Origin: an uncultured Paracoccaceae bacterium
GTDB lineage: Bacteria > Pseudomonadota > Alphaproteobacteria > Rhodobacterales > Rhodobacteraceae
Direction of reading: 5' to 3'
Length of the DNA stretch: 64,000 nt
Assembly (NCBI GenBank): GCA_947500005.1
Contig: CANMQJ010000010.1
Span: 62,001 to 126,000, forward strand
Positions within the stretch are counted from its first letter, which is position 1. Each line of letters starts with the position of its first letter. Of the stretch, positions 55,850 through 64,000 are shown piece after piece. The position numbers and the translations under genes are program-made. The notes beneath the pieces are model-generated. The model saw only the letters and a list, made by a program, of their open reading frames with translations, did no database searches and was not told where the DNA came from.

Positions 55850-57688
55850 ATGTTCCGTTTTTTTGAAAACCTCGTCGATCCCTTCGTTTCCTATGAAGAG
55901 AAGGACGCGCCGCCGACGCGGTTGTGGCCCTTCATGCTGGACTATTCCCGTCCGTTCTTTCGCGTCTTTTTCTGGACCGCGATCCTGTCGATCGTTGTTG
56001 CCGGGGTCGAGATCGCGCTCATCTCCTACATGGGTCGCGTGGTCGACCTGCTCTCGGGCGCGCCCGAACAGGTGTGGGAGGTGTATGGGACCGAACTGAT
56101 CCTGATGGCGCTGTTCGTGCTGTTCCTGCGTCCCGCGATTCATGTGCTCGACGTCCTGCTGCTGAACAACGCGATCCTGCCGAACTATGGTACGCTTTAC
56201 CGCTGGCGCTCGCACAAGCATGTGCTGCGCCAATCCGTCGGCTGGTTCGAAAACGATTTCGCGGGCCGCATCGCCAACAGGATCATGCAGACCCCACCGG
56301 CGGCGGGCGAGGTGATCTTTCAGGTGTTCGACGCGATCTCCTTCTCGCTGGCTTACCTGGTGGGCGCGGCGATCCTGCTGACGGCGGCCGATCCCCGTTT
56401 GCTGATCCCCCTGCTGATCTGGTTCGTGTTCTATGCCCTTCTCGTCCGCTGGACGGTGGCGCGCGTGGGTCCGGCGTCGCAGGCGGCGTCGGATGCGCGC
56501 TCCACCGTCACCGGTCGGGTGGTGGACAGTTACACGAATATCCACTCGGTCAAGATGTTCGCCCATCATTCCCGCGAACTCGATTATGCCAAGGAGGCCA
56601 TCGAGGAGACGCGCCGCACCTTCCAGGTCGAGATGCGGATCTTCACCATCATGGACGCCGTGCTTGTCACGCTGAACGGTGTGCTGATCGTCGGTGTCGT
56701 CGGCTGGGCCATCGCGCTCTGGATTCAGGGCGAGGCCTCGGTCGGGGTGGTCGCGGCGGCGACGGCGCTGACCCTGCGGCTGAACGCGATGACCGGCTGG
56801 ATCATGTGGGCGCTGACCAGCTTCTTCCGGCAACTGGGCGTGGTGGCCGAAGGGATGCAAACCATCGCGCAACCGATCGAACTTGCCGACGATCCCGACG
56901 CCAAGAGGTTGGAACTGACCGATGGCCGGATCGAGATCCGCGATCTCTCGCACCATTACGGGCGCGAGGCGGGCGGGCTCGACCGGATCGACCTGACCAT
57001 CGCGCCGGGGGAAAAGATCGGACTGATCGGCCGTTCGGGGGCCGGGAAATCCACGCTCGTCAAGCTGCTCCTGCGCTTCTACGACGCCGAGAAGGGCGCG
57101 ATCCTGATCGACGGGCAGGACATCCGCCACGTCACGCAGGACAGCTTGCGCAGTCATATCGGCATGGTGCAGCAGGAAAGTTCCCTCCTGCATCGTTCGG
57201 TGCGCGAGAACATCCTCTACGGTCGCCCCGACGCGAGTGAGGAAGAGGTGATCGCAGCCGCGAAACAGGCCGAGGCGCATGACTTCATCCTCGACCTCCA
57301 AGATCCGGAGGGCCGCAAGGGGTATGACGCGCATGTGGGCGAACGCGGCGTGAAACTCTCGGGCGGACAGCGGCAACGGGTGACGCTGGCCCGGGTGATC
57401 CTCAAAGACGCCCCGATCCTTTTGCTGGACGAGGCGACCTCGGCACTAGATTCCGAGGTCGAGGCCGCGATTCAGACCACTCTTTACGGGATGATGGAAG
57501 GGAAGACCGTGATCGCAATCGCCCACCGCCTGTCGACCATCGCGCAGATGGACCGCATCCTGGTACTGGACGCCGGGCGCATCGTCGAGGATGGCAGCCA
57601 TGCCGACCTTCTGGCGCAGGGCGGGCTTTATGCGCAGTTCTGGTCGCGCCAGTCAGGCGGGTTCCTGAACCCCGAGGCCGCCGAATGA
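55850..57688 (+). CDS. ABC exporter half-transporter 1 (TMD-NBD)
   Basis: 612 residues: six-helix membrane domain (about 1-330) then an ATPase. Walker A G-R-S-G-A-G-K-S-T is near residue 397, signature L-S-G-G-Q-R-Q-R near 503, Walker B L-L-L-D-E-A-T-S-A-L, and H-loop I-A-H-R-L-S-T. Its stop overlaps the next half-transporter by 4 nt, so they form a heterodimer. Both ATP sites look canonical, unlike degenerate MsbA-type heterodimers. The 195 bp upstream hold no clear promoter. Substrate unknown; lipid, peptide or drug. Confidence 0.92.
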   Translation: MFRFFENLVDPFVSYEEKDAPPTRLWPFMLDYSRPFFRVFFWTAILSIVVAGVEIALISYMGRVVDLLSGAPEQVWEVYGTELILMALFVLFLRPAIHVLDVLLLNNAILPNYGTLYRWRSHKHVLRQSVGWFENDFAGRIANRIMQTPPAAGEVIFQVFDAISFSLAYLVGAAILLTAADPRLLIPLLIWFVFYALLVRWTVARVGPASQAASDARSTVTGRVVDSYTNIHSVKMFAHHSRELDYAKEAIEETRRTFQVEMRIFTIMDAVLVTLNGVLIVGVVGWAIALWIQGEASVGVVAAATALTLRLNAMTGWIMWALTSFFRQLGVVAEGMQTIAQPIELADDPDAKRLELTDGRIEIRDLSHHYGREAGGLDRIDLTIAPGEKIGLIGRSGAGKSTLVKLLLRFYDAEKGAILIDGQDIRHVTQDSLRSHIGMVQQESSLLHRSVRENILYGRPDASEEEVIAAAKQAEAHDFILDLQDPEGRKGYDAHVGERGVKLSGGQRQRVTLARVILKDAPILLLDEATSALDSEVEAAIQTTLYGMMEGKTVIAIAHRLSTIAQMDRILVLDAGRIVEDGSHADLLAQGGLYAQFWSRQSGGFLNPEAAE

Positions 57689-59517
57689 GGCTTGCCGACC
57701 TCATCGACCCGTTCCGCCCGCAGGAGGACGCGCCACCGCAAACGCTGGGCGCCTTCATCCGCTGGTGTCTCTCCGGCGCCTGGCCGATGCTGTTCGTCGC
57801 GGCCTTCTTCTCGGCCGCCGCCGGCGCGATGGAGGCCGGAACCGCCTGGATCCTGGGCCGGGTCATAGACGCAGCCGTCGACAGCGGGCCCGAGGCGTTT
57901 TTCGACTCGTCGAACATGGCGATGATCTTTGGCGCGGTGATTTTCTTCATGGTGCTGCGCCCGGCCCTGTTCGGCCTCTCCTCGCTGTCGAACAACTATA
58001 TCGTCATGCCCAACGTGACGCCGCTGGTCCTGTCCAAGCTCAACCGCTGGACCTTGGGCCAGTCGGTTACCTTCTTCGACGACGATTTCGCCGGTCGGAT
58101 CGCCCAGAAACAGATGCAGACCGCCAATGCGATGGCCATGGTCGTGTCCGAGGCGATCAGCGCCATCGTCTTCTCGCTGGCCTCGCTGGTTGGCGCGCTG
58201 GCCCTGCTTGGCGCGATTCACCCTCTGGTCGTCCTGCCCTTTGCCCTCTGGCTGGTCGTTTATTTCGCGCTGATCAGCTGGTACCTGCCGCGCATCCGCA
58301 ACCGTTCCGCCGCGCGGGCCGGCGCGCGCGCGATGGTGTCCGGTCAGGTCGTGGATACGATCACCAACATCAAGACGGTCAAGCTCTTCGCCCATGCCAG
58401 CCAGGAGGATGACGCGGCCCGCGAGGCGATGGGCGACCTGCGCGAACGCTCGCTCGAGTTCGGGTTTCTGTCGGCCTCGTTCCGCCTGTTCCTGATGACG
58501 CTGGCGGGCATCCTGCCGGTCCTCCTGCTGGGCATGACGCTCTGGCTCTGGCAGCGCGGCGCGGCCAGCACGGGCGATATCGTTGCGGCGGGCGCGATCT
58601 CCATCCGCATCGCGCAGATGACGGGTTGGGTCAGTTTCACGCTGATGGCGATCTATTCCAACCTCGGCGAGGTCGAGAACGGCATGAAGACGCTCGCCGT
58701 GCGCCGCCGCATGGACGACGCGCCTGGCGCGCGCGCATTGCAGGTGCCCGAGGGCGAGATCGCCTTCGACGATGTCAGCTTTGCCTATGGCCGCGACGTT
58801 GGCGGCGTTGAAAAGGTCGCGCTGACCATACACGCGGGCGAAAAGCTGGGCATCGTCGGCGCCTCGGGTGCGGGAAAATCGACGCTCGTCTCGCTTCTGC
58901 TCAGGCTCTATGAACCCGAATCCGGGCGTATCCGCATCGACGGGCAGGATCTCGCCAGCGTCTCGCAGGACAGCCTGCGCCGCCAGATCAGCATGGTCAC
59001 GCAGGAAACCGCGATGTTCAACCGCTCGGCCATGGACAACATCCTCTATGGCCGCCCCGATGCACGCCATGACGAGGTGATCGCCGCTGCCGAAAAGGCC
59101 GAGGCACATGAATTCATCACCCAGCTTGCCGACGCCCGCGGGCGGCAGGGCTACGACGCCCACCTCGGCGAGCGCGGCGTGAAACTCTCGGGCGGTCAGC
59201 GGCAGCGCATCGCGCTGGCCCGGGCAATCCTCAAGGACGCGCCCATCCTCGTGCTGGACGAGGCGACCTCGGCCCTCGATTCCGAGGTCGAGGCCTCGAT
59301 CCAGACCGCTTTGCATCGCGTGATGGAGGGCAAGACCGTGCTGGCCATTGCGCACCGTCTCTCCACCCTGTCCGAGATGGACCGCATCGTCGTCATGGAG
59401 GGGGGCCGTATCGCCGAGACAGGGACGCATGACAGCCTTCTGGCCGAGGATGGGCTCTACGCCCAGTTCTGGCGCCGCCAATCGGGCGGCTTCATCCAGA
59501 CGGAGGCCGCGGAATAG
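57685..59517 (+). CDS. ABC exporter half-transporter 2 (TMD-NBD)
   Basis: 610 residues, paralogue of the preceding gene with the same organisation: six helices (about 1-325), Walker A G-A-S-G-A-G-K-S-T near residue 393, L-S-G-G-Q-R-Q-R near 499, L-V-L-D-E-A-T-S-A-L and I-A-H-R-L-S-T. The C-terminal R-Q-S-G-G-F tail is shared by both paralogues. Starts 4 nt inside the end of its partner. Confidence 0.92.
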   Translation: MRLADLIDPFRPQEDAPPQTLGAFIRWCLSGAWPMLFVAAFFSAAAGAMEAGTAWILGRVIDAAVDSGPEAFFDSSNMAMIFGAVIFFMVLRPALFGLSSLSNNYIVMPNVTPLVLSKLNRWTLGQSVTFFDDDFAGRIAQKQMQTANAMAMVVSEAISAIVFSLASLVGALALLGAIHPLVVLPFALWLVVYFALISWYLPRIRNRSAARAGARAMVSGQVVDTITNIKTVKLFAHASQEDDAAREAMGDLRERSLEFGFLSASFRLFLMTLAGILPVLLLGMTLWLWQRGAASTGDIVAAGAISIRIAQMTGWVSFTLMAIYSNLGEVENGMKTLAVRRRMDDAPGARALQVPEGEIAFDDVSFAYGRDVGGVEKVALTIHAGEKLGIVGASGAGKSTLVSLLLRLYEPESGRIRIDGQDLASVSQDSLRRQISMVTQETAMFNRSAMDNILYGRPDARHDEVIAAAEKAEAHEFITQLADARGRQGYDAHLGERGVKLSGGQRQRIALARAILKDAPILVLDEATSALDSEVEASIQTALHRVMEGKTVLAIAHRLSTLSEMDRIVVMEGGRIAETGTHDSLLAEDGLYAQFWRRQSGGFIQTEAAE

Positions 59518-59556
59518 GGGCTTTTGCACCGCCTCTCGCACCGCTATCACCGCGCC

Positions 59557-60792
59557 ATGATCCAGGAATATCACATTCGACGGCTGGGCCATCACGGCGA
59601 CGGGATTGCCGACGGACCTGTCTTCGCCCCCCGCACCCTGCCGGGCGAAACCGTCACCGGCACGCTTGAGGGTGACCGGCTGACCGACATCCGCATCATC
59701 GACCCCTCCGCCGATCGCGTCAGCCCGCCTTGCCGCCACTACAAGGCTTGCGGCGGCTGCCAGCTTCAGCACGCCTCCGACGCCTTCGTGGCCGAGTGGA
59801 AGCAGGAGGTCGTGCGCAACGCGCTCGCGGCGCAGGGGATCGAGGCCGATCTGCGGCCGATCCATACCTCTCCGCCGCAATCCCGCAGGCGCGCCACGCT
59901 GGCCGTGCGCCGCACCAAAAAGGGCGCGCTGGCGGGCTTTCACGCCCGCGCGTCGGACGTGATCACCGAGATCCCGGGATGCCAGCTCCTCCATTCCGAC
60001 CTGATGGCGGGCTTGGCCGTCGCGCGGGACCTGGCGACGCTGGGCGGCAGCCGCAAGGGAGAGTTGGACGTCACGCTGACCTTGTCCGAGGTCGGGCTCG
60101 ATATCTCCGTCACTGGCGGCAAACCGCTCGACGGCCCGCTGGAGCTTGCACTCGCGCAGGCGACCGAAAGGCATCGTCTCGCCCGCCTGTCTTGGGACGG
60201 CGAGGTGATCGCCACGCGCGAGCCGCCCGTGCAACGATTCGGGTCCGCCGCAGTGGTGCCTCCGCCGGGGGCCTTCCTGCAGGCCACGCAGGATGGCGAA
60301 CATGCGCTGCTCGCCGCCGTGCAGGAGGCTGTCGGCGACGCCGCGCGCCTTGCCGATCTTTTCGCCGGCTGCGGCACCTTCTCGCTGCCGCTTGCTGAAC
60401 GGGCCGAGGTTCACGCCGTCGAAGGCACCCGCGCGATGGTCGAGGCGATGGACCAGGGATGGCGCCGCGCGCCAAGTCTGAAGAAGCTCACCACCGAGGC
60501 GCGCGATCTTTTCCGCCGCCCGCTGATGCCTGACGAATTGGCGCGGTTCGAGGCCGCGGTCCTCGACCCCCCGCGTGCGGGTGCCGAGGCGCAGGTGAAC
60601 GAGCTCGCCCAAGCGCGCGTGCCGGTGCTGGCCTACGTCTCCTGCAATCCCACCACCTTCGCCCGCGATGCAAGGACACTCACAGCTGCTGGCTATCGCC
60701 TCGATTGGGTGCAGGTCGTCGATCAGTTTCGCTGGTCACCCCACGTGGAGCTTGCAGCGAGACTCACCCTCGACCATATCGGCGAGGGGTAG
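59557..60792 (+). CDS. RlmD/RumA-type 23S rRNA (uracil-5-)-methyltransferase
   Basis: 411 residues from ATG 59557. The [4Fe-4S] ligands are in C-R-H-Y-K-A-C-G-G-C-Q (C-x5-C-x2-C) near residue 58-67. The SAM domain has F-A-G-C-G-T-F near 269, L-D-P-P-R-A-G near 337 and catalytic Y-V-S-C-N-P near 363. The N-terminal TRAM-like segment is short. Likely m5U in rRNA (1939/747 or equivalent). It lies 39 nt after the ABC pair and 19 nt before the channel gene. Confidence 0.93.
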   Translation: MIQEYHIRRLGHHGDGIADGPVFAPRTLPGETVTGTLEGDRLTDIRIIDPSADRVSPPCRHYKACGGCQLQHASDAFVAEWKQEVVRNALAAQGIEADLRPIHTSPPQSRRRATLAVRRTKKGALAGFHARASDVITEIPGCQLLHSDLMAGLAVARDLATLGGSRKGELDVTLTLSEVGLDISVTGGKPLDGPLELALAQATERHRLARLSWDGEVIATREPPVQRFGSAAVVPPPGAFLQATQDGEHALLAAVQEAVGDAARLADLFAGCGTFSLPLAERAEVHAVEGTRAMVEAMDQGWRRAPSLKKLTTEARDLFRRPLMPDELARFEAAVLDPPRAGAEAQVNELAQARVPVLAYVSCNPTTFARDARTLTAAGYRLDWVQVVDQFRWSPHVELAARLTLDHIGEG

Positions 60793-60811
60793 GACAGAAG
60801 GCGACGACATC

Positions 60812-61591
60812 ATGAGGCAGACGCTCTCGCGCTTGATCGCGCGCCCCGAGTTCGGGCAGTTCATCACCGCCGTCATAATCGTGAACGCCATCCTGCTGGG
60901 GATGGAAACCTCGGACATCCTGATGGCCCGCTTCGGCCCGGTCATCCTGTTTCTCGACAAGCTCTGCCTTGCCATCTTCATAGCAGAGATCGGGATGAAA
61001 CTGGTGGCCCAAGGCACCCGCTTCTTCCGTGACGGCTGGAATCTTTTCGATTTCACCGTGGTCGCGATCGCGCTGGTACCCTCCGTGGGTGGCCTGTCCG
61101 TGCTGCGCGCGCTCAGGATCCTGCGGGTCCTGCGCGTCATCTCGGTCGCACCCCGCCTGCGCCGCGTGGTCGAGGGGTTCATCACCGCGCTCCCCGGTAT
61201 GGGCAGCGTGTTCCTGCTGATGGCGATCATCTTCTATATCGGGGCGGTGATCTCGACCAAGCTCTTCTCGGACAGCTTCCCGGAATGGTTCGGAAATCTC
61301 GGGCTCAGTGCCTATTCACTGTTCCAGATCATGACGCTGGAATCCTGGTCGATGGGCATCGTCCGCCCGGTGATGGAGGTCTACCCCTACGCATGGGTAT
61401 TCTTCGTGCCCTTCATCATGGTCACCACCTTCGCGGTGGTGAACCTGCTGGTCGGTCTCATCGTCAACTCGATGCAGGACGCCCACCATGCCGAGGATGA
61501 TCTGCGCACGAACGACTACCGCGACGAGGTCCTGTCGCGGCTCGACATGATCGAAAAGATGCTCACCGAGCGGGATTCGCGGAAAAAGTGA
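60812..61591 (+). CDS. Voltage-gated sodium channel, NaChBac/NavMs type
   Basis: 259 residues, one subunit of a tetrameric channel with six helices. S4 carries regularly spaced arginines R99, R102, R105 and R108, the voltage sensor. The pore selectivity filter is T175-L-E-S-W-S-M-G, identical to NavMs/NavAb filters and predicting Na+ selectivity by the Glu177 ring. The C-terminal ~30 residues are a helical cytoplasmic coiled-coil tail. Known homologues from marine bacteria help Na+ entry linked to motility and pH. Start ATG 60812; an open frame upstream is not part of the family. Confidence 0.95.
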   Translation: MRQTLSRLIARPEFGQFITAVIIVNAILLGMETSDILMARFGPVILFLDKLCLAIFIAEIGMKLVAQGTRFFRDGWNLFDFTVVAIALVPSVGGLSVLRALRILRVLRVISVAPRLRRVVEGFITALPGMGSVFLLMAIIFYIGAVISTKLFSDSFPEWFGNLGLSAYSLFQIMTLESWSMGIVRPVMEVYPYAWVFFVPFIMVTTFAVVNLLVGLIVNSMQDAHHAEDDLRTNDYRDEVLSRLDMIEKMLTERDSRKK

Positions 61592-61653
61592 TTTCCCGAA
61601 CCCCCTGACCCTTGGTAAAAGGCGGCCATAAGAAACGAGTAGGCAGTGAAAAC

Positions 61654-62163
61654 ATGGATCGTCGTGCATTTACCCTTGGCGGTATGGCCATGCTTGGCCT
61701 GTCCGCCTGTTCCAGCAAGTTCCGCACCTATAATGGCCCCCCGGTGACGTCGGTCGTGGTCAACAAGGGATCGCGCCGGATGTTTCTGCTTCACAATACC
61801 GAGGTGCTGAAGGAATACACCGTCGATCTGGGGTTCGCCCCCTATGGGCACAAGACGACCCGCGGCGACGGCAAGACGCCCGAGGGGACCTATCGAATCG
61901 ATCGCCGGAACCCCAACAGCAGCTTTCACCTCTCGGTGGGGATCGACTATCCAAACGCCATCGACGTGGCCCAGGCGCGCGCGGCCGGCCGCAGTCCCGG
62001 CGGTGACATTTTCATCCATGGCGAACCCAATGACCGCGCCGACCGCAAGCGGGCGCGCAAGGTCAAGGATTGGACGGCGGGTTGCATCGCGGTCAGGAAT
62101 CGCGAGATCGAGGAGATCTATGCCATGGTGCTGACCGGAACCCCGATCACCCTGCGGGCCTGA
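61654..62163 (+). CDS. L,D-transpeptidase (YkuD domain) lipoprotein
   Basis: 169 residues. A lipoprotein signal (M-D-R-R-A-F-T, lipobox L-S-A-C with Cys about residue 19) precedes a YkuD domain. The catalytic H-G (I-F-I-H-G-E-P) and the S/T-x-G-C-I-x-x-R-N motif (T-A-G-C-I-A-V-R-N) near residue 145 are intact. These enzymes form 3-3 cross-links or attach proteins to peptidoglycan. 62 nt after the channel gene. Confidence 0.93.
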   Translation: MDRRAFTLGGMAMLGLSACSSKFRTYNGPPVTSVVVNKGSRRMFLLHNTEVLKEYTVDLGFAPYGHKTTRGDGKTPEGTYRIDRRNPNSSFHLSVGIDYPNAIDVAQARAAGRSPGGDIFIHGEPNDRADRKRARKVKDWTAGCIAVRNREIEEIYAMVLTGTPITLRA

Positions 62164-62169
62164 ACACCC

Positions 62170-63600
62170 TCACCCCTTGCGCCAGGGACCGAAGCCGAAG
62201 GTGACGTAATCGCGCTGGTACACATCCGCCGCCAGCGCCTCCAGTTCCGCGTCATAGATCCTTGCCAGGGCATAGGGCCGATCCTCGCCTGCCTGCCCCG
62301 GTTCGGGCGGTTCCGCATGACCGTAGAGACGCCCAAGCGCGGGCAGGGCCGCCGCCAGTTCGTTCTCGCGGTAGATATGATCCGGCAAGGCGAAATCCGA
62401 AAAGTTCGAAACCGCCTGCGCCTGCGTACACCAATGCCCGTCCACGCGTACCGGTGTCTGACCGGCAAGGTTCATCCGCACGAATTCCAGGAACGCGACG
62501 AACGCCGCCCGGTGATCGGACAGGCTGTAGCGCGCATCGGGTTCATCCTCGGGGATCGGCAACTTGAACTGCCGTCGCAGCGTGTTGCGGATCTGCAGGA
62601 ACGCGCCCTTTTCCCTTGTCAGGATCCGTTCGCAAAAGGTGGTATGCGCCCGGGCCAGGGGATGGCGCAGCACGGTAAAGCGCCGATGGCCGATATTGCC
62701 GCGCATCCATTGCCGCGCCTGTTTCTGGTTCAGCCCCGTGATCAGGGTCGGTTCGGGTACACCATCCAGCGCGGCCATCCACTGCCGCACCTCGCGCTCC
62801 GGCCCGCCGCGCACGGGCAGGTACATGATCGGCGTCGCCGTTCCCAGCACATAGCTCGGCACCGCCGGCCCGCGGCGCGGCTCGAAATTCGGGGTCCGGG
62901 TCAGGTTGAACCGGTCCAGCCCGCCCAGGGCCTCGATCATCTCGTCGGCATTGACGACCTTCGCGGTCACGGGGCCGGGATTCTGCCGCTTCAGGCTCTG
63001 GTCCAGTTTCTCCAGCCGGGCATCGACGCCCAGCCACCGGGCCAGCCCGTTCATCACCTCGACGCTCTGCAGATCCTCGTAGGCGATATAGAACGCCGCC
63101 TGCCCCGATCTTTGCAGCGTGTTGAGAAGGTAGACCTGGAAATCCTGCAACGCCTCGACATGGCGGGCGAACTCCTCGGGCTCGAAACGGGCCTGCGCCT
63201 CGCGGCGGCGCTTGATGTTGGTCAGCTTCCACTGGCCAGTTTCCTGCGCGATCTTCCATGACACATAGCTGTCCAGCGGATTGCGCGTCAGGATGATCTT
63301 GGCGCAGCGCGGATCGTCCATCGCGATGTCCAGAACGCGCGGATCGTGGTCGTGGAAATAGCGGAAACCGCCCAGCCCGGGCGTCTCGCGTATGGCCTCG
63401 ATCAGGCAGGCCGGATCGCCGTCGCGTCTTTCCTGGCTGATGTCCAGGATCTCGGTCCGGTTCGGGTAGCCGATGAAATGCGGGTTGAATGCCTCACCGA
63501 AACAGGTGACGCCCTCCAACGCGTTCAGGTTCGTCTCGAGGAAATTGGACCCGGTCCGCATTTCGGCGAACACGATGAAATAGTCGAAAGCGGCGGTCAT
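62170..63600 (-). CDS. Two-module sulfotransferase family protein
   Basis: 476 residues, about twice a normal sulfotransferase. The first module (to ~230) has a 5'-phosphosulfate loop R-T-G-S-N-F-L-E-T-N-L near residue 15 and a 3'-phosphate motif L-T-R-N-P-L-D-S-Y-V-S near 103. The second (about 250-476) has only the 3'-type motif V-L-R-H-P-L-A-R-A-H-T-T-F near residue 310 and no obvious 5' loop. PAPS-dependent sulfation of a carbohydrate or lipid is the family role. The second module might be a partner or degenerate domain. It lies 6 nt after the truncated gene upstream. Confidence 0.8.
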   Translation of the reverse strand: MTAAFDYFIVFAEMRTGSNFLETNLNALEGVTCFGEAFNPHFIGYPNRTEILDISQERRDGDPACLIEAIRETPGLGGFRYFHDHDPRVLDIAMDDPRCAKIILTRNPLDSYVSWKIAQETGQWKLTNIKRRREAQARFEPEEFARHVEALQDFQVYLLNTLQRSGQAAFYIAYEDLQSVEVMNGLARWLGVDARLEKLDQSLKRQNPGPVTAKVVNADEMIEALGGLDRFNLTRTPNFEPRRGPAVPSYVLGTATPIMYLPVRGGPEREVRQWMAALDGVPEPTLITGLNQKQARQWMRGNIGHRRFTVLRHPLARAHTTFCERILTREKGAFLQIRNTLRRQFKLPIPEDEPDARYSLSDHRAAFVAFLEFVRMNLAGQTPVRVDGHWCTQAQAVSNFSDFALPDHIYRENELAAALPALGRLYGHAEPPEPGQAGEDRPYALARIYDAELEALAADVYQRDYVTFGFGPWRKG

Positions 63601-63606
63601 TCAGGA

Positions 63607-64000
63607 TTATCGCACCAGATAGGGTTTGCGGTTCTGCTTCGGCACTGTGGCGGGTTCCGGTCCGACAGGGAAGTCCCCCATGAGATAGGGATGCATTCCC
63701 TGGTTCTTGAGATTCTGAAGGAACTGGCCGAATCCGGTCAGGTCCACCATCTTGGGTGCTTCCGACAGGCGGCGGGGATTGGCCGGTCCGATCTCGTCCA
63801 CGATGGTCTGGATCGGCTCCATCGGCGCCTCGACGAATTCGGCCATGGTCCAGATGCGCACGCGCGCCTTCGTCCAGACCGAACGCAGGACCTCGAGGTG
63901 CTCGCTCTCGATCTTCTGCAGCTTGGCGGCCTGTTTGCGCAGCTCCGCGAAATCCCGGTTGGCCCGGAACAGCGGCACCGCCCAGGCCCCCGTGATGACC
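63607..64000 (-). CDS. Unrecognised protein, 5' truncated by window edge
   Basis: At least 131 residues; the frame is open to base 64000 (V-I-T-G-A-W-A-V-P-L-F-R-A-N) so the gene begins outside. A GTG at 63978 is internal. The visible part has an alpha-helical, charged N-terminal stretch, then P-R-R-L-S-E and a tail ending R-K-P-Y-L-V-R. It is co-directional with, and 6 nt upstream of, the sulfotransferase, so it is probably in the same operon. I do not recognise the family. Confidence 0.65.
   Translation of the reverse strand, partial: VITGAWAVPLFRANRDFAELRKQAAKLQKIESEHLEVLRSVWTKARVRIWTMAEFVEAPMEPIQTIVDEIGPANPRRLSEAPKMVDLTGFGQFLQNLKNQGMHPYLMGDFPVGPEPATVPKQNRKPYLVR

Noticed and set aside
57628..60612. 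A ~990-codon open frame on (-) through the second half-transporter, the RlmD-like gene and part of the first half-transporter
   Set aside because: It is antisense to well-supported ABC and methyltransferase genes, its residue use is Arg/Gly/Asp/Gln-skewed without domains, and it is a high-GC shadow frame.
1..64000. tRNA, rRNA, CRISPR, IS element or prophage
   Set aside because: No cloverleaf with a T-loop GTTCGA core in the intergenic gaps, no repeat-spacer pattern, and no transposase, integrase or phage gene among the supported frames.

Overview
The window is chromosomal DNA from a marine-type alphaproteobacterium, most likely Rhodobacteraceae/Roseobacteraceae. The evidence is high GC, dense operons with 1-11 nt gene overlaps, a six-subunit Na+-NQR, a NaChBac-type sodium channel, HemJ, a DUF1127 protein, a Hint-domain protein, and the maf-aroE-coaE-dnaQ / rho-mnmE-mnmG-rsmG-parA-parB gene order typical of alphaproteobacterial replication origins. 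I saw no rRNA, tRNA, CRISPR array, transposase or prophage gene. The left and right edges each cut a gene.

Layout. 1-8.1 kb: a (+) operon with a LivHMGF/UrtBCDE-like ABC importer, in which the last ATPase is fused in frame to an amidase, then an acyl-CoA synthetase and a sulfatase. It reads as an amide (or related N-acyl compound) uptake and breakdown unit. 8.1-14.0 kb: nqrABCDEF on (-). 14.3-22.6 kb: RNA methyltransferase, DUF1127, hslVU, MFS transporter, the (-) trio Tim44-like/mltA/smr, then fxsA-like and secB. 22.6-25.4 kb: the (-) operon maf-aroE-coaE-dnaQ. 25.4-25.8 kb: a gene-free 405 bp stretch with four DnaA boxes, an AT-rich tract and two GANTC sites, the candidate chromosomal oriC. 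25.8-33.1 kb: hemJ, rho, mnmE, mnmG, rsmG, parA, parB, with two perfect 16-bp parS sites inside the first codons of mnmG and rsmG. 33.1-35.9 kb: the (-) operon rph-rdgB-hemW-DUF454. 36.0-37.7 kb: hrcA-grpE. 37.7-44.3 kb: mutS, maeB, a PfkB kinase, msrA. 44.4-47.2 kb: accessory genes, namely a sulfotransferase-like protein, a Hint-domain protein overlapping an HlyC-like lysine acyltransferase, and DUF1810. 47.2-52.8 kb: argG, a decayed membrane-protein gene, ilvA, an Hpt protein divergent from a receiver-PP2C phosphatase, and a NUDIX hydrolase. 52.9-62.2 kb: hslO-NUDIX-CCA transferase operon, a two-gene ABC exporter, an RlmD-type RNA methyltransferase, a voltage-gated sodium channel, and a YkuD lipoprotein. 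62.2-64 kb: a two-module sulfotransferase and an unrecognised truncated gene on (-).

How it works together. The centre of the window is the replication-segregation core (oriC, parS, ParA, ParB), flanked by housekeeping genes. Sodium physiology appears twice (Na+-NQR as pump, NaV channel as entry route). The parts I consider least described are the Hint/HlyC-like pair, the ATPase-amidase fusion and the two-module sulfotransferase.
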